Below are positions 1-4,867 of a DNA stretch of 6,888 bases, in pieces; the stretch's first letter is position 1, and every line of letters starts with the position of its first letter. The stretch lies in the NCBI GenBank assembly GCA_964405075.1, contig CAYOMP010000151.1, positions 1-6,888 on the forward strand. The letters are read 5' to 3'. The translations under genes were made by a program, and so were the position numbers. This stretch comes from CAYOMP01 sp964405075 (GTDB taxonomy: Bacteria; Bacillota; Clostridia; Lachnospirales; Lachnospiraceae). Below the pieces are notes generated by a model. That model worked only from the letters and a program-made list of their open reading frames with translations. It had not been told where the DNA came from and did no database searches.

Positions 1-40
1 CTTTTGCTTTTTGAAGCATTTCTGCTGCTGAAACTAACAT
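1..40 (-). CDS. fba: Class II fructose-bisphosphate aldolase, N-terminal fragment (runs off window)
   Basis: Only 13 codons are present, reading MLVSAAEMLQKAK, before the window ends. From memory this matches the start of class II (zinc-dependent) fructose-1,6-bisphosphate aldolases of Lachnospiraceae, which open MLVSA-EML-KAK and continue into a GQFN motif that would lie outside the window. The enzyme cleaves fructose-1,6-bisphosphate to dihydroxyacetone phosphate and glyceraldehyde-3-phosphate in the cytosol. The start is well supported: GGAGG lies at 51-55, ten bases upstream of the ATG, and a TATAAT box lies further upstream. The gene is separated from the lipid kinase gene by a promoter, so it is probably its own unit. 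The identification rests on a short peptide; another protein with a similar N-terminus cannot be excluded. Confidence 0.68.
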   Translation of the reverse strand, partial: MLVSAAEMLQKAK

Positions 41-134
41 ATTCTTCTAACCTCCGCTTTTATTAATTTAAAATCAAAATGATTTCGTTAATTGTTATTA
101 AGGAAATTATTTTCTCCTCATTACTCACAGATTC

Positions 135-140
135 ATTATA
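135..140 (-). promoter_or_regulatory. -10 box of the fba promoter
   Basis: A perfect TATAAT on the minus strand lies about 95 bp upstream of the aldolase ATG. The -35 region is poor: 16-17 bp upstream there are only TTCATT/TTTCAT, so the promoter rests mainly on the -10 box and the AT-rich upstream DNA. Transcription would begin near 127 and give a leader of roughly 85 nt. Confidence 0.5.
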
Positions 141-166
141 AACTATTTTGTATAAAAATGAAATAT

Positions 167-192
167 GAAATTGTTAAATTTTTTACAATTTC
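167..192 (-). terminator. Weak AT-rich hairpin after the lipid kinase gene
   Basis: GAAATTGT (185-192, read on the minus strand) pairs perfectly with ACAATTTC (167-174) across a ten-base loop, starting 9 bases after the kinase stop codon. The stem is only 8 bp and AT-rich. The downstream sequence has an interrupted T tract (ATATTTCATTTTT). Position fits a terminator between the kinase gene and the aldolase promoter, but the structure is weak. Confidence 0.35.
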
Positions 193-200
193 AATTTTCA

Positions 201-587
201 TTAATCCTGGCTCTTTATTTTCAAATTTTGAGGTACCATTATTTGAAGTGCCTGCTTATTATTAAGAATCTCCACTTCCTTATGTTCTCCTCCAAATTCT
301 CCATCCAATGTCCATGCAATTTCTTCTTCAGAAGTAATTTTTACCTTGTCGGTCTTAAAAGAATACATATATTTTGTATCCATTTCTTCTATCAAAAGAG
401 ATGCTATTATTTCCTGATATTCCAATGGATTATTAGGTTTCTTAATAAATACTGTTTCAAACAATCCATCATCTAAGGTTACATTCTTTCCGGTTATTCT
501 TTTGAAACCACCTACTGAAATCGAATTCGTTATCATTCCAAATATAAATTCATCTTCAATAATCTGGTCGTTCACTTCTATCTTCAT
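201..587 (-). CDS. Diacylglycerol/lipid kinase family protein, C-terminal part (separated by frameshift)
   Basis: This 128-residue frame is the C-terminal part of the YegS/DgkB-like kinase whose N-terminal part is at 556-1101. Residues 10-35 (with TNSISVGGF at 20-28), LDDGLFE (38-44) and TLDGEFGG (93-100) match the second, beta-sandwich domain of the family. The LDDG and DGE segments carry acidic residues that complete the active site. It overlaps the upstream frame by 32 bases and lies in a different phase; the junction is an A6 run at 587-592. The ATG at 585-587 is convenient but has no well-placed Shine-Dalgarno sequence, so it is probably not a genuine start. Without the NPIAGK, GGDGT and PAGSTNDFA motifs it cannot bind nucleotide alone. 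The sequence shows no further decay, so the break is recent, a sequencing error, or bypassed by slippage. Confidence 0.7.
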   Translation of the reverse strand: MKIEVNDQIIEDEFIFGMITNSISVGGFKRITGKNVTLDDGLFETVFIKKPNNPLEYQEIIASLLIEEMDTKYMYSFKTDKVKITSEEEIAWTLDGEFGGEHKEVEILNNKQALQIMVPQNLKIKSQD

Positions 588-1101
588 TTTTTATTCTTTT
601 CATTCCTTCAAGAATATATGCAGCATGTCCCAATACATTTTTAACTTCCTGCTTCGTCTGATACGAAACATCTGTAAACATACCAAAAGCTGCTATGTAT
701 ACGAAGTAATCATTTTGAAAGCTTCCTATATCACTTTGAAATATTTTACCTTTCATTGTAATTTCTGCTGCCCTCATCATACTCTTTGGTATTTTCATAC
801 TATTAGCAAAATCATTTGTACTTCCAGCTGGTATATATCCTATAGGAATTTTTTCTTCTCTTTTCATCATTCCATAGACTACTCTGTCTAATGTACCGTC
901 TCCACCACTACAAACTACCAAATCATATTTGCCCTCTTTGGCATTGATAATAGTAGCCTCCGCATCTGCTGAACTTTGAGTAGGGTGTGCAACAACCTCA
1001 TATCCTTCTTTTGTGAAAAGGTCAATAATATCAGCAAGCTTGTTTCTAATCTGTGCCTTTCCGGCTATAGGATTATATATAAATAATAATTTTTTATCCA
1101 T
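556..1101 (-). CDS. Diacylglycerol/lipid kinase family protein, N-terminal part (frameshifted)
   Basis: This frame holds the ATP-binding catalytic domain of the diacylglycerol kinase family (DgkB/YegS type), soluble or membrane-associated enzymes that phosphorylate diacylglycerol or related lipids. Motifs seen: NPIAGK (10-15), SGGDGT (65-70, the nucleotide loop) and PAGSTNDFA (91-99). Family members run about 290-310 residues. This frame stops at 181, just after ILEGMKRI (163-170), and its last 11 residues are frameshifted nonsense. The remainder continues at 201-587 in another phase. Removing one base from the A6 run at 587-592 joins the halves, but the linker between KRI and MKIE still seems several residues shorter than in relatives, so a small deletion is as likely as a single-base slip. 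The start is supported by GGAGA at 1111-1115. The gene follows the HPr-like terminator and has its own candidate promoter. Confidence 0.78.
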   Translation of the reverse strand: MDKKLLFIYNPIAGKAQIRNKLADIIDLFTKEGYEVVAHPTQSSADAEATIINAKEGKYDLVVCSGGDGTLDRVVYGMMKREEKIPIGYIPAGSTNDFANSMKIPKSMMRAAEITMKGKIFQSDIGSFQNDYFVYIAAFGMFTDVSYQTKQEVKNVLGHAAYILEGMKRIKNEDRSERPDY

Positions 1102-1210
1102 ATCACTATATCTCCATTTTCTGCATATAAATATTTACTCTCTCTTTTTTAACTAACTACTCTTTCAAAATTTGAGACTATTTCGTGGGTATTTCTATCT
1201 TACATTTTAT

Positions 1211-1239
1211 TTATTAGCTTCAAAATACAGCCTCGTCAA
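1211..1239 (-). promoter_or_regulatory. Candidate promoter of the lipid kinase gene
   Basis: On the minus strand TTGACG (1234-1239) is followed after exactly 17 bp by TAATAA (1211-1216). The -35 matches sigma-A consensus at five of six positions, the -10 only at three. It lies just after the HPr-like terminator and would give a leader of about 100 nt. The remaining 1116-1210 holds no other structure that I can support. Confidence 0.4.
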
Positions 1240-1264
1240 ACGTTTATTATTCAGACAAGAAGTC

Positions 1265-1293
1265 AAAAACACGCTACTTTTCAATAGCGTGTT
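1265..1293 (-). terminator. Intrinsic terminator of the murB-rapZ-whiA-HPr unit
   Basis: A perfect 9-bp stem, AACACGCTA with TAGCGTGTT, encloses an eight-base loop. On the minus strand it is followed directly by a T5 tract (1265-1269). It begins 11 bases after the HPr-like stop codon. Stem, GC content and T run make this a convincing rho-independent terminator. Confidence 0.88.
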
Positions 1294-1304
1294 CATATTT
1301 TTCC

Positions 1305-1565
1305 TTAAGCTTCTTCGCCACTTAAATATTTTTCAATTCCATCAATAGCAGCTGCTTCGTCAGTACCATCTGCTGATACCTCAACCTGTTCCCCTGCTGC
1401 AAGACCTAAAGTCATCATACCCATAATACTTTTTGCATTAACCTTTTTTTCGCCATGAGTAATGTAAATCTGACTTTCATACTGACTAGCCACCTGTACT
1501 AATAAAGCAACTGGTCTAGCTTCTAAACCTGATTCTAATTTAATTGTTATTGATTTGTTTGTCAT
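1305..1565 (-). CDS. HPr-like regulatory protein lacking the phosphocarrier histidine (Crh-like, Glu15)
   Basis: The 86-residue product has the length and whole layout of the PTS phosphocarrier HPr. The active-site motif normally reads GLHARP, with His15 carrying the PEP-derived phosphate. Here residues 13-18 read GLEARP and residue 15 is glutamate (codon GAA, 1521-1523). The regulatory region is intact: NAKSIMGMM (43-51) with Ser46, the residue phosphorylated by HprK, encoded at 1428-1430. It therefore should not carry phosphate in sugar transport but could still be phosphorylated on Ser46 and act as a CcpA co-regulator. This resembles B. subtilis Crh, which has Gln15 and also lies directly after whiA (yvcL). 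The ATG overlaps the whiA stop as ATGA, suggesting translational coupling, and has its own GGAGGAG at 1571-1577. A strong terminator follows. A normal HPr gene, if the organism has a PTS, should be elsewhere. The fold and loss of His15 are clear; the Crh-like function is inferred. Confidence 0.9.
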   Translation of the reverse strand: MTNKSITIKLESGLEARPVALLVQVASQYESQIYITHGEKKVNAKSIMGMMTLGLAAGEQVEVSADGTDEAAAIDGIEKYLSGEEA

Positions 1566-2527
1566 AATATCTCCTCCTTACTATCGCCTCGCAAGTCTTG
1601 TGCTAATTCACTTAACTTTCTTAACCTGTGATTCACTCCTGATTTGCCAACCTGAGGATTAAGCAATAAGCCTAATTCTTTTAAAGTAGCTTCTGGATAT
1701 TCCAGTCTCTTTCGAGCCATTTCTTCCAATGCAGGTGGTAGCGAATCTAAGCCAAGACGACTCTCTACATACTTAATATCTTCTATCTGTTTTACCGCTG
1801 CCGATACAGTTTTATTAATATTGGCAGTTTCACAATTAACTTGTCTATTTACCGAATTTCTCATTTCCTTCAAAATTCGTACATTTTCTAATTCCATTAG
1901 TGATACATGTGCTTCCATTACATTAAGAATGTCTACTATCTGAGAACTTTCTTTAATATAAACTACAAAGTTTTTCTTTCTTGCGACCACCTTTGCATCT
2001 ATTCCGAAGCATGCTATTACTTCAACCAACTGATTAGCTTTATTTTCATTAGTACACACTATTTCAAAATGATACTGCTTTTCCGGATCACTTATGGAGC
2101 CAGTAGCTAAAAACGCTCCTCTGATAAAAGAACGTTTACAGCAGGTATTTTGTATTACTATATTATGTACAACAGACATATTCTCATTAATTTCATTATT
2201 GTTATCCAATAATTTACAGGTTTTTAAAACTCTGTATGAATCATCATGTCCCTTAATACTTATACTATATGTAGTACCTTTTTTCAAATATGCATTTCGT
2301 CTAATGGAAATTTCTGTATTAATATTAAATGTTTTTTTAATTAATGTAAAGTATTTTCTAGCTACAGCAACATTTTCCGTATTAATTTTAACACAATATT
2401 TATCATCTGCCGAAATAGTAATTTTACCACACATACTGATTATTGCGGTTATTTCCGCTATTTGACAATGTCTTGCAGCACTAATCTCTTTGGATAATTC
2501 ATCTTTTACATTACTTGAGAAAGACAT
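1562..2527 (-). CDS. whiA: DNA-binding protein WhiA
   Basis: The 321-residue protein is a full-length WhiA/YvcL homologue. The N-terminal half is the LAGLIDADG homing-endonuclease-like domain: FIRGAFLATGSISDPEK (134-150) is its most conserved segment, normally without nuclease activity in this family. Residues 227-250 contain the conserved NRQVNCETANINKTV stretch. The C-terminal helix-turn-helix spans about 258-305, with LPPALEEMARKRL (263-275) and KSGVNHRLRKL (295-305). In Streptomyces WhiA is a sporulation transcription factor; in B. subtilis it is nucleoid-associated and affects division and chromosome segregation. Its role here is inferred by homology. GGAGGA at 2534-2539 supports the ATG. 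The gap to rapZ is 13 bp and the stop overlaps the HPr-like start by four bases, so it is cotranscribed with both. The yvcK/glmR gene usually placed before whiA in Firmicutes is absent. Confidence 0.95.
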   Translation of the reverse strand: MSFSSNVKDELSKEISAARHCQIAEITAIISMCGKITISADDKYCVKINTENVAVARKYFTLIKKTFNINTEISIRRNAYLKKGTTYSISIKGHDDSYRVLKTCKLLDNNNEINENMSVVHNIVIQNTCCKRSFIRGAFLATGSISDPEKQYHFEIVCTNENKANQLVEVIACFGIDAKVVARKKNFVVYIKESSQIVDILNVMEAHVSLMELENVRILKEMRNSVNRQVNCETANINKTVSAAVKQIEDIKYVESRLGLDSLPPALEEMARKRLEYPEATLKELGLLLNPQVGKSGVNHRLRKLSELAQDLRGDSKEEIL

Positions 2528-2540
2528 TTCTTATCCTCCA

Positions 2541-3416
2541 CTATTTTTTTCTTAAAGAATCTTTATATACGTCTCTATGCTCTACTTTTAAACCAAAATC
2601 ATTATCTACATTCAAACGTTCGTACAGCTTATTAGCCAATGTAACAGAACGATGTTTACCACCTGTACATCCTACAGCTATTACCAACTGATTTTTTCCC
2701 TCTACTATATAATTAGGAATCAAAAATCTAACCATATCCTCTAGCTTGTCTAAAAACTGATGTGATTCATCAAATCCCATTACATAATCCTGAATTTCTG
2801 AATCATTTCCAGTTTTTGACCTAAGCTCGTCTATATAATATGGATTTGGTAAAAATCTAACGTCAAATACTAAATCAGCATCATTTGGTATCCCATATTT
2901 AAATCCAAAGGATAATACTGTTACAAACAAATTATTATAGGATTCATTATCAACAAATATTCTATCTATTTCTGCCTTTAATTCTCTGGTAAGCAACTTA
3001 CTGGTATCAATAATATAATCTGCCCTTTTCTTTAAAAACGCCATTTTTTCGCGTTCCTCTGATATCCCCTGATCAACTCGACCTTCACCTGATAATGGAT
3101 GACTTCTTCGAGTTTCTTTATAACGCTTCACTAAAACTTCATCTGAAGAATCCAAATACAGTATTTCATAATCAAATCCTTCTGCTTCCATTTGATTCAG
3201 ACTGTTCTCTAATGTAGGCAAATTACGACCACTTCTAACATCTATACCTAATGCAACCTTATTTATCTCTGTATTCTGATTACCTACTAACTCTGCAAAC
3301 TTATTTATCAATGGGATTGGTAAATTATCTACACAAAAATAACCTACATCTTCTAACATTTTAAGTGTAGTACTTTTTCCAGCTCCAGACATACCTGTTA
3401 CTATAACAAATCGCAT
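2541..3416 (-). CDS. rapZ: RNase adapter / nucleotide-binding protein RapZ (YvcJ family)
   Basis: The 291-residue protein is a complete P-loop protein of the RapZ/YvcJ family. The N-terminal Walker A is GMSGAGKS (8-15), followed by the family motif VDNLP (29-33). LYLDSSDE (86-93) and the RRSHPL segment (103-108) are also typical. The C-terminal domain contains SFGFKYGIP (169-177) and GCTGGKHRS (249-257), the best-conserved part of the family. In E. coli RapZ binds glucosamine-6-phosphate and presents the GlmZ RNA to RNase E, controlling GlmS. In B. subtilis YvcJ hydrolyses nucleotides and affects competence, with no GlmZ known. Neither exact role is proven for Clostridia. A link to amino-sugar supply fits its neighbour murB, which uses a UDP-GlcNAc derivative. 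AGGAGG at 3425-3430 fixes the ATG. It is read from the murB promoter unless the 147-bp gap upstream contains another. Confidence 0.95.
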   Translation of the reverse strand: MRFVIVTGMSGAGKSTTLKMLEDVGYFCVDNLPIPLINKFAELVGNQNTEINKVALGIDVRSGRNLPTLENSLNQMEAEGFDYEILYLDSSDEVLVKRYKETRRSHPLSGEGRVDQGISEEREKMAFLKKRADYIIDTSKLLTRELKAEIDRIFVDNESYNNLFVTVLSFGFKYGIPNDADLVFDVRFLPNPYYIDELRSKTGNDSEIQDYVMGFDESHQFLDKLEDMVRFLIPNYIVEGKNQLVIAVGCTGGKHRSVTLANKLYERLNVDNDFGLKVEHRDVYKDSLRKK

Positions 3417-3515
3417 ATAATTTACCTCCTATTGTTTCTAGCTATATCCCCATTTAACTTCATAACTAAAGTCACGAGTGTCCTGCATTAAACCATAAAA
3501 TCTTATCATTAGTAA

Positions 3516-3564
3516 TTAGATGAATATCTAAAACTTTCTTTGCCATTCGCACAATGTTTTAGAT
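3516..3564 (-). repeat. Competing inverted repeats at the end of murB
   Basis: On the minus strand three segments occur in order: ATCTAAAAC (3564-3556, overlapping the murB stop), GTTTTAGAT (3534-3526) and ATCTAA (3521-3516). The middle one can pair with the first (perfect 9 bp, 21-base loop) or its TTAGAT part with the third (6 bp, 4-base loop), so the two hairpins exclude each other. No T tract follows, so neither looks like a terminator. It might affect RNA processing or rapZ expression, or be chance in AT-rich DNA. Confidence 0.4.
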
Positions 3565-4475
3565 TAGAATTCACCTAACATTTTTACTTCTGTCTCCAAA
3601 TCAACATCAAATTCTTCTTTAACCTTCGCTTGAACATCTCTAATCAAAGCAATAATATCATTAGCGGTTGCCTTGTCCCTATTAATAACAAATCCGCAAT
3701 GTTTCTCTGACACCTGAGCTCCACCTACTGTGTAACCTGCCAATCCGGCATCCATAATTAATTTACCGGCAAAATGTCCTTCCGGCCTTTTGAAAGTACT
3801 GCCTGCACTAGGATATTCAAGAGGTTGTTTCTCAACTCGACGTTTCTTCAATTCATCCATTGTAGCCTTTATTTCATCTTTATTGCCTTTTGTTAGCTCC
3901 AATGTCACTTCTGACACAATATATTCTTTTTTTGAAATAATACTATTTCTGTAACTTAATTCAAGTTCTTCATTAGATAATTCAAAAATCTTTCCTGTCT
4001 TATCCATACACAATGCCGAAACAATAACTTGTTTCATTTCACCACCATAAGCCCCTGCATTCATAACTACAGCTCCGCCTACAGTTCCCGGAATTCCAGC
4101 AGCAAACTCAAAACCTGTCAATGAGTTATCATATGCCTTTGCTGCTATTGTGGAAAGTAATGCACCTGCTTGTGCTTTAATAATATTGCCATCTACTTTT
4201 ATATCATTAAAATTCTTAAAAATCTTTATTATTGTTCCATCATAGCCTTTATCACTTACCAGGATATTACTTCCATTTCCCAAAAGATAGAACTTTTCAT
4301 TATTATCTGATAATAATTTTACTGTTTCACTAATTTCATCTATACTATGCAACATAACTAAACATTTAGCTGGTCCACCAACTCTAAATGTAGTATGCTT
4401 ATTCATCATCTCATCTCTAAATACATTATCACTACCTGCAATAGAGCATAATTGATTATATACTTCCGTTTTCAC
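3564..4475 (-). CDS. murB: UDP-N-acetylenolpyruvoylglucosamine reductase MurB
   Basis: MurB is the cytosolic FAD enzyme that reduces UDP-GlcNAc-enolpyruvate to UDP-MurNAc with NADPH, the second committed step of peptidoglycan synthesis. With the GTG start the product has 303 residues. Motifs: TFRVGGPA (29-36), the FAD segment LGNGSNILVSD (65-75), AGIPGTVGGAVVMNAGAYGGEM (126-147, given here as landmarks only), YRNS (175-178), and SAGSTFKRP (223-231) with the catalytic serine at 226. C-terminal acidic residues in LETEV (293-297) probably include the catalytic glutamate. The pattern is the shorter type II MurB, as in Firmicutes. I chose GTG at 4473-4475 because GGAGAG (4481-4486) lies five bases upstream. 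The longer frame from a TTG at 4502 adds nine residues without a good ribosome binding site or family support. It heads the murB-rapZ-whiA-HPr unit. Confidence 0.95.
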   Translation of the reverse strand: MKTEVYNQLCSIAGSDNVFRDEMMNKHTTFRVGGPAKCLVMLHSIDEISETVKLLSDNNEKFYLLGNGSNILVSDKGYDGTIIKIFKNFNDIKVDGNIIKAQAGALLSTIAAKAYDNSLTGFEFAAGIPGTVGGAVVMNAGAYGGEMKQVIVSALCMDKTGKIFELSNEELELSYRNSIISKKEYIVSEVTLELTKGNKDEIKATMDELKKRRVEKQPLEYPSAGSTFKRPEGHFAGKLIMDAGLAGYTVGGAQVSEKHCGFVINRDKATANDIIALIRDVQAKVKEEFDVDLETEVKMLGEF

Positions 4476-4480
4476 TATTT

Positions 4481-4486
4481 CTCTCC
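4481..4486 (-). promoter_or_regulatory. Ribosome binding site that decides the murB start
   Basis: GGAGAG on the minus strand lies five bases before GTG at 4473-4475. It sits inside the longer TTG-initiated frame, whose own upstream region has no comparable site. This favours the GTG start and a 303-residue MurB. Confidence 0.75.
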
Positions 4487-4560
4487 ATCTATTGAATCCC
4501 AAGTGGATTTCTTCTATTTATTTTAAATATTATTAAGTATCAATCTGTTTTAGAACTTAC

Positions 4561-4572
4561 GCAATTAATTGC
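4561..4572. repeat. Perfect 12-bp palindrome in the murB leader
   Basis: GCAATTAATTGC is its own reverse complement. It lies roughly 30-40 bp downstream of the predicted murB transcription start, a place where a bound repressor could block elongation. No family of regulator is recognised for it; it may be chance. Confidence 0.4.
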
Positions 4573-4607
4573 ATAACAGCTTCATTTTTCTTATAACTTT
4601 CCTTGTT

Positions 4608-4636
4608 ATAATACAATACTTATTTTTATAATTCAA
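4608..4636 (-). promoter_or_regulatory. Sigma-A promoter of the murB unit
   Basis: On the minus strand TTGAAT (4631-4636) is followed after exactly 17 bp by TATTAT (4608-4613). The -35 matches consensus at four of six positions and the -10 at five. Transcription would start near 4601, leaving a leader of about 125 nt before the GTG. It lies after the glucokinase terminator, as an independent unit needs. Confidence 0.65.
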
Positions 4637-4706
4637 GGATAAAGGAGATTAAACTTTCTTAAAAACCAAACTGCTGGAAATTTCTTTCTAAACAATACAG
4701 TTTTAC

Positions 4707-4758
4707 CATAGGAAATCTATACGCTTTTACACTTTAATGTAACAAGATTTTTCCTATG
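4707..4758 (-). repeat. Large imperfect stem-loop between terminator and murB promoter
   Basis: CATAGGAAA (4750-4758, minus strand) pairs perfectly with TTTCCTATG (4707-4715). After a two-base bulge, three further pairs (TCT with AGA) extend the stem. Inside the loop TTACA and TGTAA (4738-4742 and 4727-4731) form a second 5-bp hairpin around six bases. No T tract follows, so it is not a terminator, and it lies upstream of the predicted murB transcription start. Its function is unknown. Confidence 0.5.
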
Positions 4759-4771
4759 ATATGATGATATG

Positions 4772-4819
4772 AAAAAGTTCTGAAATAAATCCTTATACTT
4801 AAGTAATTTATTTCAGAAC
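4772..4819 (-). terminator. Intrinsic terminator of the hprK-glucokinase unit
   Basis: A perfect 14-bp stem pairs GTTCTGAAATAAAT (4806-4819, minus strand) with ATTTATTTCAGAAC (4777-4790) across a 15-base loop. A T5 tract follows at 4772-4776. It starts 48 bases after the glucokinase stop. On the plus strand there is no T tract after the stem, so it acts in the minus direction only. Confidence 0.88.
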
Positions 4820-4867
4820 CTATATAAAATGTAGGATAACTCCCACTTCTCAACAAACTTCACAAAA

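Larger units (their letters stand above)
4476..4867 (-). other. Non-coding region between the glucokinase and murB genes
   Basis: This stretch of about 390 bases has no convincing gene on either strand; the longest open stretches are around 20 codons without ribosome binding sites. In transcription order it holds the glucokinase terminator (4772-4819), a large imperfect stem-loop (4707-4758), the murB promoter (4608-4636), a 12-bp palindrome (4561-4572) and the murB ribosome binding site (4481-4486). This arrangement separates the hprK-glucokinase unit from the murB-rapZ-whiA-HPr unit. Confidence 0.75.

Noticed and set aside
165..891. Two plus-strand frames (165-476 and 502-891) rich in Phe, Ile, Tyr and Cys.
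   Set aside because: They are mostly shadows of the two conserved lipid kinase frames on the other strand, and their composition is not protein-like.
1221..1250. Possible CcpA cre site around AAACGTTT upstream of the lipid kinase gene.
   Set aside because: Only the central CG and flanking A/T fit; the outer TG and CA positions of the cre consensus do not match.
2094..2465. A 123-codon plus-strand frame opposite whiA, with hydrophobic stretches that could look like membrane segments.
   Set aside because: It lies entirely antisense to conserved whiA. The hydrophobicity is a by-product of AT-rich complementary sequence, and no ribosome binding site is seen.
1562..2527. LAGLIDADG homing-endonuclease similarity in WhiA as a sign of an intron or intein.
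   Set aside because: This domain is a normal part of all WhiA proteins, the gene is full length with its C-terminal helix-turn-helix, and no intervening sequence is present.
4569..4612. Plus-strand promoter-like sequence: TTGCAT, 17 bp, TATAAC, with TATAAT nearby and AAAGGAG further down.
   Set aside because: No start codon or open frame follows the AAAGGAG, and transcription would only run antisense into the glucokinase gene. The boxes overlap the minus-strand murB promoter, whose AT-rich hexamers read similarly on both strands.
4658..4712. Short minus-strand frame between the glucokinase and murB genes starting MVKLYCLERN.
   Set aside because: Only 16 codons with no ribosome binding site; the length is within chance expectation for AT-rich DNA.
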